A stretch of 64,000 bases of DNA. Origin: Hypericum androsaemum (Eukaryota; Streptophyta; Magnoliopsida; Malpighiales; Hypericaceae). A program made the position numbers and the translations under genes. The notes below the pieces were generated by a model. It saw nothing but the letters and a program-made list of their open reading frames with translations, was not told the origin of the DNA and did not search any database. The stretch covers positions 7,712,558 to 7,776,557 of the forward strand of contig OZ023198.1 of the NCBI GenBank assembly GCA_963995505.1, in the 5' to 3' direction. Shown here piece after piece: positions 32,685 through 46,100 of the stretch (position 1 is its first letter; every line of letters starts with the position of its first letter).

Positions 32685-34697
32685 TGTTGGGTAAAAATTT
32701 GAGAGAACATTGATCGATCTCACGATGGTCCGGAGTACTTGTCCCAAGGTCGATCTAACGCGAGGGTTAAAAAAATGGCTCGAGATACTTTTGTTGAAAG
32801 AACGAAACCAAGGCCAAAACTACGAACTAAGATAAAAGCCTGAGCTTGGGATATGTGTGTATGATTTTTGTGGTGTCCTCTACCTTGACTCCATGCCTTG
32901 CTTATATAGAAAAATGAAAACCTACCCAGCCTCTTACCCTAAGCCATGTTTTAGTCGAACAAGATGGCTTCAAAGTCTATCTATATCTAATGTCTATCGT
33001 CATCAAACCCGGACTTCTTCAGCTTAATGAAATCAATCCCCCTTTAATGTTTATCTCCTCTTCTTGAATCCATGTCCATTTATAACTCCTAGAGTTCGAG
33101 TTTCTTTGAGTCTACCTTCACCTTGCTTCCCGGAGTCCTCGTCCGCCTATAACTTTGAGAGTTCGAGTCCCTACAATCTCATCGAGTTTACCCCGCCTTC
33201 TCTAGATTTTGTCATACCCTTGTCTCTTTAAGTCTTATCTGACACCAAGTCCGGCATCAACACAAAATTTCCTTTTTGCCCAAGTCTGTCTTTCTGAAAC
33301 TTGCTACAATCGGCCCTAGTTAACATTAGGCGGTGATCCAAAGAGACAAAAATCGACGATGATCCAAGGATGGGCCAATCCCGTGACAATTCAACATGTT
33401 CGCAGCCTACGAGGATCCACAGAATGCCATTCCCTTGATGATCTAAGGCGTGCCATTCCCACGATGATCCAAGGCGTGCTGTCTCTGCAACGATCCAGGC
33501 CCGTCAAAACCCAGAATGATCTAGGTACATAAAGACCCGCGATGATCCGAGGGTACGGTAGTTGGCAACGATCCAAGGGTACAAATATTGGCAACAATAC
33601 AAGGGTACGAAAATTGGCAACGATCTAAGGGTGCCAATCCCGCGATGATCCAAGGCGATCACAACCCACGATGATCCAAGGCAATCATAACCTGCAATGA
33701 TCCAAGGAGGGTCAAAGTGGCAACGATCCAATGAGGGTCAAAGTGCACGATGATCCTCATAGGTTCGAATTCAAATAGATTTTTGACCTTCTTACACTCT
33801 AAATTAGAAAAGGCCATACACCACAAAGTTGTAGATCTATGTCTTAGCTTTTTAGAGCAACTTGAATCTCCTCCATTCGAGGTCGGAGCTACAAAATATG
33901 ATCATTTTACCATTGGGCTGCAAGATATGATCATTTTACCATTGGGCGACAATCCACCCCGAGTAAAGTGGCGACGATCCACCTAGAGTTAATTCGCGAT
34001 GATCTGCCTAGGGTGACTTCCAATAGATTTTAGAGCTCTTTAAACTCCGAATTAGAAAAAGTCATAAACTATAAAGTTGTAGGCCTATCTCGTAGCTTTC
34101 TATAGCCGCACGAACCATCTCAATCCAAAGTTTGAGCCAAAATATATGAGTGATTTACCAACGTCTGACGGTCCCCAACAAGAAAACTAGGACCGAGACT
34201 CGAACTCTCTTTTTGACCCCCTTCCTGGCATAATTAGATAATGCCATAGAAACATGAAATGGTGATCTCTTCTCGTCTTCCAATAAAAGAAGGACTAACT
34301 TCATTTCGATGCTCGAGTACGAAGCCGTGGTCAATTTACTAATGATGGGTGCTTTGAGGCATCTCCTGCAAGTTAACTAGCACCTCTCCAAGTGAGTGAC
34401 CTGACTTAAGCAAGGCCTTCCGCCCCTAACAAGTATCTGACCCGGCCTAAGAGAGTTCCACCCTACTTGAGGCTGAGAGGTACCCAAGCTAACTTGAAGC
34501 CGGAGGTACCTAGGCTGCCTTACCTGAGGGTACCCAAGCTAATTCAAGGCTGAGGGTACTCAAACTAATTTGAGGCTAATGGCACCCAAACTGATTTGAG
34601 CATATCCAGCCAAGAAAAGTTGACGTCAAGTTTAGGTACCTCTACGATCGCCCTAGTTAAGCCCGAATTTCTAACATGTTATTTTTGTACTTCGACA
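32685..34697. mobile_element. Probable solo LTR, about 2.0 kb
   Basis: The insertion begins TGTTGGGTAAAAATT and ends TTCGACA. The 5-bp target duplication is AACAG (32680-32684) and AATAG (34698-34702), and block B has one AATAG at 53476-53480. TG..CA ends with a 5-bp duplication and no coding sequence fit a solo LTR. It contains two tandem-repeat areas (33330-33760 and 34440-34610, the latter with GGTACCCAAGCTAACTTGA units) and the motif CACAAAGTTGTAGATCTATG. Confidence 0.78.
33330..33760 (+). repeat. Minisatellite with core ACGATGATCCAAGG, period about 28-31 bp
   Basis: More than a dozen imperfect units alternate a CGATGATCCAAGG core with short variable spacers (GCGTGCCATTCC, GGTACAAATATTGGCA, GGTCAAAGTGG). 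It lies inside the probable solo LTR. Confidence 0.85.
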
Positions 34698-36600
34698 AAT
34701 AGTTAGTGTAAAATTTACTTATATGCAAGTCTAAGACATCATGGGTTTGCTTCCAAGGATGATGTAATTGTACAAATGCTAATTAATTGAACTTGGTTCT
34801 TCATTTCTTCATTACTATTTTGGATGAGATTTGTTCATGCCTAAATAATATATTTTGTTTTTGGTGGATAGAAGCCACGTTAATATTGATGTCATGAAAT
34901 TTTGCATCGTGTAGCATGTGCAGTTGAGCTTTGATGATCGGTGCTTCACCCTTAGCTCCTATTATGGACACGTCCTCAATGCAAGCATGTACCTTTATCA
35001 ATTTACCATCTTTTGTTTATTTTCCTCCTAAAGGAACAGTGCTTTTGTTTGAAAAACAATGATTCATGCTTCCATGAGAATTATAGCGTTACTATTTATA
35101 ATTGCAACAAGTTTGAACAACTACCACTGAGTGATTATGACACGTCCCTCAAACAAAGTTTATTTAGTTGCATAATATTAACTTGTTTTTCGTGCCATTA
35201 AACAAGTGTTCATGCCTAGTAATAAACCATAAGAGCAATTCACTTTAATACCATCTTTATATCCAAAATCACAAGTCATTATGAGTTGATGAAATATTTA
35301 TAAATAAGATTCAACAACTTGCACAATTCAATATTTTATTGTCAACATTGTTAGTAAAGTCATGTCTTATGTAATAAAGGCCATAATCTTGTACAGTTCC
35401 TGCCACCTAGGAATATTACTGTACAGTAATGACGGCATACCGTTAATTAAGTAGGACAGGCTCCATATATATAAGCTATTATAGCTTCGTGGGAGCTAAA
35501 TCTTTTAGATTCCACCAAAAAAAAAGCTACATCTTTTAGAATGTATGTGGCTTTTGAATGTTCAATGGATGTTGGAGAGGAAAGTAATAAATAAGCAGTC
35601 ATAACTAGTTATAGTGGGGCTTGTAGCTCAAGAAAAGATGAGAGAGAGAGAGTAGCTGTACAATAAGTTTCGTGTGATGTGAGTAGGTGGGATGTCCTCC
35701 TATTTGACCATGGATACAAATGAATGCTTAATTCCCCACACTTTTGCCATTACTCTTCTTCTCACATAAAGGAAAAAATCTGCACTCAAGGCCACTCCAA
35801 ACTCACCGAAATCCAAAGACACCGAGATTTTGTGGATATGGAAGTCAGATTTTGTATGATTGTAAAGTTGTCGTTGATTACATCAATGATAATTCGGATG
35901 AGAGATAGAATGACAATCAGAAAACAAAATTTTTCTACGTAAAAACCATGTTATATGCTATGTCTAGGTGCAAGTTATCTTATACTCTAAGATCGGCGAA
36001 CGAAGTTTGCCTTATTGGTTATCATATCCGCTGGAGGAACTTATGTTACTTTTGTGCAATGATTTTCTCACTTATGCAATTATAAAATGTATGTTAATTC
36101 TAAATAAAATCAAAAGATATCATTGAAAAAACTATTCTTTAAATATAATCCAACCATGATTTTTAAAAGGTTTAGTAAAACAACTCGCCAAAATCTTAAC
36201 TTGCTTTCTAATACGTAAAACTTTTTTTACAAGTAAATTTTTACAGCAATTTACACGCGACATGAATTAAATACCAAATTTTCGTCAATTCATCTCTACA
36301 CATTATGTCATTAGGCCGAATACTGATTTTTACGTGCAATATTCTTGTATGGTTGTTATGTTCAACCTCTTGTATACTTGTTATCCATTTTATATGTTCG
36401 TGATATAGATAATTAAGTTGTTTAGTAGAAATGGAATTCTCCTATCGCATTTTTAACATATAAATTTCATAACCCATTAGAAAATTTCTCAAAAAAGATT
36501 TCTCATTGCAAAACAAGTAAGAAAACCGAATCTCAGCTAATCTCCCGGAGCACAAAACCAGAACCAACAACTTCCCTCTATCTAAATTTAAGCCATATTC
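34698..36600. other. 3' flank of MYB copy A, no gene seen
   Basis: This aligns with 53476-55400 downstream of copy B. A TATATATAAG motif in the context GGACAGGCTCCATATATATA (35466-35475) is kept in both blocks (54249-54258) and could be a core promoter remnant belonging to the orphan exon downstream. No open frame of convincing length is present. Confidence 0.45.
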
Positions 36601-36601
36601 C

Positions 36602-36653
36602 TAGACTACAAAACGTGGCAACCGACTGGGTTTGCAACCCAGGTTAGGCTCTC
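36602..36653 (+). pseudogene. Relic of an orphan first exon, block A copy
   Basis: This is the counterpart of 56217-56273. About 0.83 kb upstream, including the start codon and 5' leader, is deleted relative to block B (A breaks near 36585-36600). The remaining stretch has lost one A and gained one G, shifting the frame, but still ends CAACCCAG|GTTAGG like a splice donor. Confidence 0.5.
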
Positions 36654-37472
36654 TTCTTAAGAATTGAACCTTATCCCGGAACTTAGAAATGCTTTTCTAC
36701 TCGAATTTTCTAACTTAATATAAACTTTATCCATGAAAAATCAGAAGCTAATTCCAATGGACATAGATACCTGGAAGATTGAAGCCGATGACCAACGTTC
36801 GTTCTCTACATGGCTGGCTCCGATGAGAAGGGAATTAATATTTTGGTGTGCGTTGGGGCCAACATTGTGGCACCAATGGAAGAAAGAAACTCACTCTCCA
36901 GCCATCTGGGGGTAGCCATCACGTGCGATGAAGGGTTATGCCACGTGATCATTTAGTGGAGGGATGACTGACCAAACATTCTAGCTAACTCCAAGAAATG
37001 GAACTTGGACCTACCCTTCAGTTTTGACCCCTTTGTTCCAACTGCCTGGATGTGCGGCTCTTTTTTCTTTTTGTCGTATGCATTCTCTGGTTAAAATATC
37101 TATGAAAATTAAAAAATTTATGTGGTATTTGATTAGTTTAATTATGTGGATTGTTGTGGTGAGGAGAATGATGGGTTCAAAATTTTGTTTATTGAACTAA
37201 TTTTTTTAAAAGTAAATTTTTATACTAAATAATTAATCATAGATTTCCGTCAAATTGTTCTGCGCCTTTTGTCGCTAGGCTAAATGTGCTTTCTTTGTTG
37301 ATTGAACCACTTTTGGATTTTTTGAGTTAATTCATATTTATTCATTGCTTTAACTGTTTTATGCCATATTCGGTACTTATCTCATTATTTGCCACTTAAT
37401 CTGATGTGAATGTTTTTGGGATTGAACATTCAATTTGGTATGTGTTGGTGCTATAAGCTTAAAGATTGTAGG

Positions 37473-38072
37473 GTTTTTTTTTTGAAAAGGTATATATATT
37501 GCAAAAAAGAGACAAATACAGAAGGTACATAAAACATGCCCTCCGGGATGCAACAGGAAGCAACCGAAATAAACTCCTAAAATGTGCTACCCAAAACCCC
37601 ATGTGATCCCCAAATCTAGAGGTCTTCTACCCATGCCCTCGTGCTAATAGGCACAAGTTGCAGTCGCTGATCTCGGTAAAAAAAATTTATGTAAGAAAAC
37701 TCAATGGAAAAAACATACAAAGCACATCCTGACCCAACAATGCATACCGGACTCCGCCGTATCACTCCGAAACACACAGTTGTTCCTCAATAGCTACAAA
37801 CTCCAACATCCGACAGCAAGTACAATAAACCAAAGCTACATCACAGTTTCACCTCGCACCAAATTCAACCAATCTTCAAGCAGCCCCCAGGTTGTGCCCT
37901 GAATGCACCATTGAGCCCCAAATTTCCAAACAGAAGTTCCATAGTTGACTGCAAATCGACACTTGAGAAACAGATGATCAGAAGACTCAATCCCCTCACC
38001 ACATAGCAAAAACATGGCATGGTTATGGTCGATCAGTCTAAAGTATTTTGAAAAGCCATCCACATGAAGCAA
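37473..38072 (-). pseudogene. LINE 3' fragment with zinc-binding domain
   Basis: On the minus strand 38072-37836 encodes LCGEGIESSDHLFLKCRFAV followed by a Trp-rich segment (TSVWKFGAQW), as in the zf-RVT domain at the end of plant LINE ORF2. The minus-strand sequence continues as 3' UTR and ends in a run of ten A residues (plus-strand T run at 37473-37482), which fits the poly(A) tail of a 5'-truncated LINE. A target duplication was not identified. Confidence 0.7.
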
Positions 38073-39298
38073 CTGATTTTAGTGGGAATGAGCTGGTGAA
38101 AGTGCATTTAGTATTTTGATTAAGTACATATTAGAATTCGGCTTAAGGCTAAGCATACTAGTACGTGGATGGTTAACTAAATTATCATCTATACTAGATT
38201 ATTTTAATCATTCGTTTGGGATAAGTCTAAAGTAAATCAAGAGATCGGTCATAAGCTTTATCTTGTCTGACTAATTAAGTTAGGCAGTGGCTTATTTCTG
38301 AGACTTTTTTTATTCGTACTCGAAGTTATAAACTTATCTTTTGACTGATTCCTCGTTCCCCAAGATAGGTAGAATTTGAAAATCGAACTAAACAAAATCA
38401 ATTTTGTAACTTTAGGTATATGATATTTCTTATATCCAGTTTAAACTATTAGCTTATATAATTTAGTTAAGTCAGACTTGATGTGACCCGCTGACTTGAT
38501 GATTATCCCAAGAGCTAGTTCAAATTTGAAGGTTGCCTAGATCAAGATGATTAAGACTTTTGTCCATCATATAAGCGCCCTCGCTAAGCTTGGATGCTCG
38601 TTGGATTAAGCCCTCTTCTACGCATAAAGAAGATTAATTTTGGGAAGAGTTTTATAATCATCTCGGCAATCCATGTTGATAGAAATCTTCCCAAGAAGAT
38701 TCACTCTATTGTCTGGCATATACTTGATTAATTTTTGATTTATGTTGGACTAACATAACTTGCTGCAATAAAGGAAATTGAAAGTTATGTTTTATCTTTG
38801 TTATACAGATATTTTGTGGATCAAATCAACTCCATTTTCAAAGTAAAAAAAATAAACCATTATAAAAAAACTATCCCGAGGAATTCTTTCGCTAAGTCAA
38901 TTTCACAATTCAAGATTAGCCCACAAATCCAGGTACTCTCCCATAATTTGATCATTATAAAAATATTGAATACCACTAGGAACAATATCGCAATAAGTAT
39001 ATGACATGAAGAGATAATTAAGGACACATTGTTCCATTATTTCACCTCATCCCAAAATATTTTAGTTAACGGTTAGCTCACACTGTGGCGTCTTAGGACT
39101 TTACTCTTAGATGTTGGTAGGCCGAGTCAAAATTGGTTCTTGGGACTCAATTTTTTCAGCTACCTACAACAATCTTCGAGTTCGTCCCGGTTGGATTGGT
39201 ATTGACCCCATCTTTTAGTCCATTATCCTGTTTTTATGTACTTGCATTTTCAGTTACCTCTTGTTTTGGGGCTTTTCTCCAAGCTTTTTTTTCATGAT
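38073..39298. other. Spacer between duplication blocks
   Basis: AT-rich sequence with no gene, RNA gene or terminal repeats that I can recognise. It forms the junction side of block B. Confidence 0.5.
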
Positions 39299-40501
39299 AT
39301 GCTTAAAATTATTTATTGTACGAAGGTATATGGTCTATAGTTTTGTGCGTACAAAGAAATTATTTTACTAAACTCTCATAGTGATATGTATGTGTAAATT
39401 TAGATGATTGTTAATTTATGATATTGATGAGGTGAATGGGGAGTTTCCAAAAATTATTATGTAATAATCATAAAACTAATTTGCATAACAATAGAAAATT
39501 TGATGATATAATGGTAATTGAAAAAAGCTATGCTTAGAGTTTGTTTATATCAACGGATATACTCTCTCTCTTTCCTTCCTTATAAAACCTTAAGTTTGGA
39601 GGAGAATTGATAAATTCGGATTCTAATGAGTAGTTAGTGTTATCGGTTAAATTTAACGGTGAAATCTCACACGATTGAACAAAAATTTTCAGGGTATTCT
39701 TAACGGAAGGATCTTGTACGGTGGAGATATTATTTCGAGGTCTGAAAATTTGTCTACAAAATATAGTTTTGGAGTAAAAAGAGTAAATTCAGATTTCAGG
39801 AGTAACGCTCATTTTCGGTGAAATCTAACGATAAAATCATGTTTGACTGGAGTAAAATTTAGTGAGCATGTTCCCAATACCTTGAGAAAGATTATGTACA
39901 ATGGAGATTGTATTTAGATGTTCCTAGGGTTGTTCGATCAATACAAAATGGGAGATTACAAATTTAAATTAAAAATAAAGAATTAGCAGAGTCAATGTAA
40001 GTAAGTTTTGTTGGAAAAATAGAGAAAATGTTAGTGTGTAAAATAATAATTTAAAGAGAATATTAATGGGTATAAAGAATTTGAGTAATTAATGTTGGAT
40101 GTTACAAAATTGTTACAATTCACATTAAAAATCTAAATTAAAATGGATATTTATTTGAGAACATACATCCATTATTTTTAGGTTTTGTAACATTCAACAT
40201 TAATTTCAAAATTCATGACATTTGAAATTTATTTCCTAAATTAATTCTAAATTTTTAAATATTAAATCACATGTTACACAATTAAATTGTGTAAATGTCC
40301 ATATTTATTTTGTCCTTTGGATATTTGCTATATAAGAAGGTTATCCTTCTATTGTTGAGTAACCTAACTAATGGTTAGAAATATTGTTCCTTTTTTCGAT
40401 TCCGAGTATCTATACTTTATTCTTGTTAGATTATTGGTTGCGCGTGTTCGTTTGAACTCGGAAAGGTCTGTTTAATCCTAGAGAACTATACCTACCGGTG
40501 A

Positions 40502-40591
40502 AATAGTTCTTAAGAAAAATATCTCCTACGCGACTGAAATCAATTTTTCGTTATTTTTCACCATATTTTTCCAACAATCTTAAGAACTATT
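40502..40591 (+). other. LTR-PBS complementary pair in the outer LTR element
   Basis: The sequence just inside the 5' LTR, TCTTAAGAACTATT at 40578-40591 where a primer site belongs, is the exact 14-base complement of AATAGTTCTTAAGA at 40502-40515 within the LTR. The two are 62 bases apart. No TGG-starting tRNA-type primer site is present. In the 3' LTR the matching segment has mutated (AATAAGTCTTAAGG). Confidence 0.75.
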
Positions 40592-43015
40592 CCGTTGAAA
40601 ATTTAATTTTTAGTAGCGGTGATGGTGAAAGCAACAAGATTGGATTGATATTCTGACAACCACAACGACGGTAGTATCGACGATGGAAACAACCCTACAG
40701 GTTTGCAATCTGGTGGTACAACTTCCATGAGGTATTTAACTGATTTGTTTGATTATATTATTTTATGTTTAATTGTGGATGAGTGAATAGTTACTAGTGC
40801 ATATCTTCTTAAATAACAAATTGAGTTGGACAAGTGAAAACGTAGCTATAGTAGACAATTATATGGACGGGTGGTTGTTTATTCGGTTGAGCTAGGAGAG
40901 TCTGTATCATTTGATTTTATCATATCACATGGCTAATTTAAAAATATATTAGAAAATATAAGTCATAAAGGAGATCGTCCTAATTAATTAATTAATCAAG
41001 AGCTTTGAGATTAGTTAGTAAAAACTCCACATTACAAGGGATTATAACACTAAATATTGGATGTAATTTTCTGGTTGCATTTTTGTTGAGGTTTATCAAA
41101 ATTCCCAACAATGTTTATGTGATAAGATGAAATAATCTGTTTAATATTGTACGGCAAATTAAATTTGCTTAGATAATTTGTGGTTTTTATTTTTGGGAAT
41201 TAATGTCCATTCCGTTATCTACTGTTTAGGCTATTTATAATTTTTGGTGAATAAATGTGGCAGTGTAATTTTTAATTAGTCTTAAAGTGCATTTGGAAAT
41301 GCATGTTTCTCTAATAATATAATTGTGGGTGCTAGATTGAATTGGACAAATTAACATTTTCTTTGTGTTTGAGAAATCGTTAATTCAAGACGACGGAGTT
41401 GATGAATATCAAAGGTGGATGACTCGTAAATTTAAGACGACGAGATTTTGATCAAACCAGTCGTCATCGAGATATATAATTTCTTTACATACTACACTTA
41501 AAATGTCATAGATATATTGAGATACATAACAGTGATATTAATTGGAACCTGAGGATGGTCGATTATATGTCTAGTGTGAAAATTTTGAATTGTTTCTGTC
41601 ATGTTATCGTAAGCTCCATTGAGGCTATATTTATGCTTCAGTTTCAATGCCTCTGATGTGGAATATGAGGATCAGTGTCTTAATTGAGTGATGGAGGTTG
41701 ATCTAAATGTGGGTTTTTTTTATATTTAGTATTAGTTAGAGTACTATATATATATCATTAAAAAAACCCCTACAGTTGCTGTTGCCAATAATTATGGCAG
41801 GAGGTTAATTTTCAGTGGATTGTCTTTGATGACACAATTGAATTAATACAAGATAAATGAAAAAAAGGGCAGTGATAAGAAATAAGAATAAACGTGACAA
41901 ATATTTTGCGAAAGAATATTATTAAAGCAGTTATGATTAAAAAGTTTAGTTAATTGCATGATTTCATTCTTGTAATGTAATGTCTTAATCTCAATTGAGA
42001 ATTAAAATGATTTGGAGAGACTAATATATGTGTGTGTGAAGTATCATAAATGGATACTACTAGAGGATATACATTATGTATATAAAGTTGATGGTATGTT
42101 AATATAATTACTGTGTATCGGATTATTTTGTTTCATGCTACATATGTTTGATAAAGTTTACTAGAATTGCCGACTTTGAGATGATAAAATCGATGAGTTG
42201 AAATAGTGGAAGCCAAAAAAGCTCATTATTAGCAATATAATTGCTACGATATATTTTTTGAAAATTCCACGTGATGATTGTAATTTTGATACGGACTCTA
42301 TTGTTAATAGAGATTCACGTGATGATCATATTCTAAGAAAGTTAAAAATGAGATCATATTCTCATGGCCCTACTATTTAATATTAGGATGAGTTGGTGTA
42401 ATAAAATTTGAGAGATCATATATTATGATATCAAATATTGTTGATATCCATTGGATTGAGAAAATACAATGATGATTATTAAATTTGAGATTCAAATGAG
42501 ATAAATAACTAATGATTGTGTAGTCTCCTAGGAAGTGATGTGGTTGTGAGAAGATTATGTTGGAATAAATTTTTATTAATGCAATCTCACACCCCTTCGT
42601 CCGAAAAGTCACGAATTTTTTGAAAAATTGGGGTGCATGAAGGGCACATCCGAAGAGTCACGAACTCTTTGGAAAACTCTACAAGGACGAAGAGGTACCT
42701 GGAGGGTACATCTGAAGAGTCACGAACTTTTTGGATCACATCATGCTCCTTCAGAAATGCATGTGACTTTTCAGGTTCCAACCCTCCATCGCCTATAAAT
42801 AGGCCCTTCCCCCTCATTTGCATCTCATCCCTACAACTCATTGCATAAGCATTCATTAGCAATAATTGTTCTTCTCTTCCTCTCTCTCAAGAAAGTTCTG
42901 AATTTCTAAGGTTCGCCTGAAGCTTCAAGAATCGTTGTGCTACGAACTCAGAAGCAGCCTAGTCGTTGTATCTTGGGGATGATTGCCGTAGCCCGTAAAG
43001 CACTGAATACGGGGC

Positions 43016-43115
43016 AATCTCGTCTTACGGAGAAAGAGTCCAACTCTTGCCTCGACTATTAAAGATCTTAATCAAGTAAACCACCTCCGACAAACAACAA
43101 TCGTAAGACGAGATT
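43016..43115 (+). other. LTR-PBS complementary pair in the nested Copia
   Basis: CGTAAGACGAGATT at 43102-43115, two bases after the 5' LTR end, is the exact complement of AATCTCGTCTTACG at 43016-43029 in the LTR, with 72 bases between. The same LTR segment is intact in the 3' LTR (47979-47992). No initiator-tRNA primer site occurs. Confidence 0.75.
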
Positions 43116-43129
43116 TTGTGTACTTGAAG

Positions 43130-46100
43130 ATGGCATCAACAAGCTCAGCACCGGTCCCGGGAACTGTCCACGCCGAAAGGCCGGCCAAGTTCAATGGTAC
43201 CGAGTTCAAGAGATGGCAATAAAAGATGTTGTTCTACTTGACAACGCTCAACCTGGTCCGATTCTTGAAGGAAGAGGCTCCGAAGGTGGCGGATAATGAG
43301 GCTGATCAACAGAAGATCAACGCCCTCGGTGCATAGAGTCATAGCGAATGGACTAGACGACACCCTTTACAATGTCTATGCATGTTTCAAGACCGCAAAA
43401 GAATTGTGGAACTCCTTGGAGAAGAAGTACAAAACGGAGGATGCCGGCTTGAAGAAATTCATCGTCGGACGATTCCTTGACTTCAAGATGATCGACTCCA
43501 AGAAGGTGATATACCAAGTGCAAGAGTTGCAACTAATCCTACATGAGATCCATGCTGAAGGAATGCAACTAAGCGAGTCTTTCTAAGTGGCTGCTCTGAT
43601 CGAGAAGCTACCTCCTCTGTGGAAGGACTTCAAGAACTACCTCAAGCATAAGAGGAAGGATATGGGGCTGGAAGACCTCATCGTGAGACTAAGGATCGAG
43701 GAAGACAACCGAAAGTCCGAAGTCAAGACAGGCAGGACCAACTCCGAAGCTAAGGTACACCTCGCCGAAGGTGGTATCGGCAAGAAGAGAAAGAAGCCCG
43801 GGAACAAGCAGGAGAAGCAAGAGCCAAAACAAAAGAAGGCTAAGAAGATCAAGGGCAATTGCTTCAACTGCGACAAGCCCGGCCATATGGCCAAAGATTG
43901 TCGCCTGTCTAAGAGGGACGATCGTGAGAAGGCAAATCTGGCAGAAGACCTGTCTGAGCTAGACTTATCCGCCGTGATGTTTGAAGCCAATCTGGTGGAT
44001 AACCCTAGAGAGTGGTTCATAGACACAGGGGCAACCCGACACATCTGCTCAGACAATGAGATGTTTTCGACCTATATTCCGATCAACTGACGAAAGTTGT
44101 TTATGGGTAACTCATCGACTTCACCCGTAGTTGGACTAGGCTAGGTGGTGCTAAAGCTGACCTCCGAAAAAGAGCTGACCCTCAAGGATGTGCTGCATGT
44201 CCCAGACATTCGTAAGAATTTAGTATCTGGCTCACTGTTGAGCAAAGCTGGGATGAAACTAGTATTCGAGGCCGATAGGTTTGTTCTGACCAAGGCCGGT
44301 ACTTTTGTAGGAAAGCATTACATCGAGAGGGGACTTTTTAAGATGAATGTAATAACTGTCAAACACGCCTTTAATGACCCTAATAAAGTTGTTAATTCTT
44401 CTTATTTGGCTGAGTGTTCTAACTTATGGCATGATAGATTAGGACACGTAAATTTGAGCTCACTAAGAAAGTTAGCAAGTTTAAATTTATTGCCTAAAAT
44501 GGAGTTTGACCCGAACAATAAATGTGAAGTATGTGTAGAGGCGAAAATGACCAAAGCACCTTTTCATTCAGTGGAAAGAAATGCTACACCTTTAGAGTTA
44601 ATTCATACCGACATATGCGATATGAAACAAGTGCAAACTAGAGGTGGGAAAAAGTATTTCATCACATTTATTGACGATTGCACGAGGTACTGTTATGTAC
44701 ACCTTTTGAAAGGAAAAGGCGAAGCTCTAGAAGCTTTCAAGAGTTATAAGAATGAGGTTGAAAATCAACTTAGCACTAAAATCAAAATGATTCGAAGTGA
44801 TAGAGGGGGAGAATATGTAGCTCCGTTTGAGGAATTCTGCCAACAAAATGGTACTATTCATCAGACAACAGCTCCATACTCACCTCAGTCAAATGGCGTA
44901 GCTGAACGCAAGAATCAAACTCTTAAGGAGATGATGAACGCTATGTTGATTAGCTCGGACTTACCACAGAACTTGTGGGGGGAAGCTGTGCTATCAGCTA
45001 ATCACATTCTAAACAAATTGCCACACAAAAAAAGGGACAAAACCCCATATGAATTTTGAAAAGGGAGGAAGCCTTCCTACGGTTACCTGAAAGTGTAGGG
45101 GTGCCTAGCCAAGGTGGAAATACCTCTGCCTAAAAGGGTGAGAATATGACCCAAGACCGTTGACTGCATCTTTATCGGATATGCCCAAAACAGTAGTGCA
45201 TACCGATTTCTAGTGCACAAGAAATCAACGAGGGAATGGTCATGGAATCAAGGAATGCAACATTCTTTGAGAATATCTTTCCTAAAAAGGAAACAAAAGA
45301 AGTAAGCTCAAACAAAAGAAGTTATGAAGCTACTCAAGACTCTGATCAAGGTGCTGAGGAACTTAGACAGAGTAAGAGGACCAAAATAGCCAAGTCGTTT
45401 GGTCCAGATTTTCTAAACTACATGTTAGAAAATGAACCTAGGACAGTCCAAGAGGCATTATCTAGTCTGGATGCTCATCTCTGAAAAGAAGCTATCAACA
45501 GTGAGATAGAATCCATCATGCAAAACCACACGTGGGAAATTGTGGATCTTCCACCAGGTTGCAAACCTTTAGGTTACAAGTAGATCCTTAAAAGGAAATA
45601 CAAAGCTGATGGATCAATCGACAAGTAAAAAGCTCGATTGGTAGCTAAAGGGTTCAAACAGAAGGAAGGATATGATTTCTTCGACACGTATTCACCGGTC
45701 ACAAGAATCACATCCATTAGAGTGATCATAGCTATCGCAGCACTCTATAACCTCGAGATACATCAGATGGTTGTAAAAATAGCTTTCCTAAATAGAGAAC
45801 TGGAAGAGGAAATATATATGGAACAACCAAAAGGGTTTGTTGCCCTCGGACAAGAACATAAAGTGTGCAAGCTGGTCAAGTCACTATACGGGCTGAAACA
45901 GGCGCCGAAATAGTGGCATGAGAAATTTGACAGGACAATGATGTCAAATGGCTTTAAGATCAACGAGTGTGATAAATGTGTATACATTAAAGGCACGCCT
46001 GATGCTTACGTAATTGTATGTCTGTATGTAGACGACATGCTAATCACGGGAAGCAGTAATGATCTTATTATAAAAACTAAGAACATATTAAAGAACAACT

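Larger units (their letters stand above)
14423..37355 (+). repeat. Segmental duplication, block A
   Basis: Block A aligns in order and orientation with block B (39299-58877). Matching anchors are 14423-14960 with 39299-39930, 15879-15915 with 49543-49580, 16480-16620 with 49655-49770, 19545-19806 with 49765-50901 (block B carries an extra insertion), 22793-23204 with 50893-51167, 30261-30655 with 51172-51575, 31125-32684 with 51864-53480, 34698-37070 with 53476-56713, and 37077-37355 with 58700-58877. Non-coding parts differ at very roughly one base in ten. Each gap is explained by an insertion with target duplication or by a deletion in one copy. The MYB gene lies inside. Confidence 0.9.

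Noticed and set aside
33330..33760. Regularly spaced repeats considered as a CRISPR-like array
   Set aside because: Plant nuclear context, degenerate units, no unique equal-length spacers; it is a minisatellite in an LTR.
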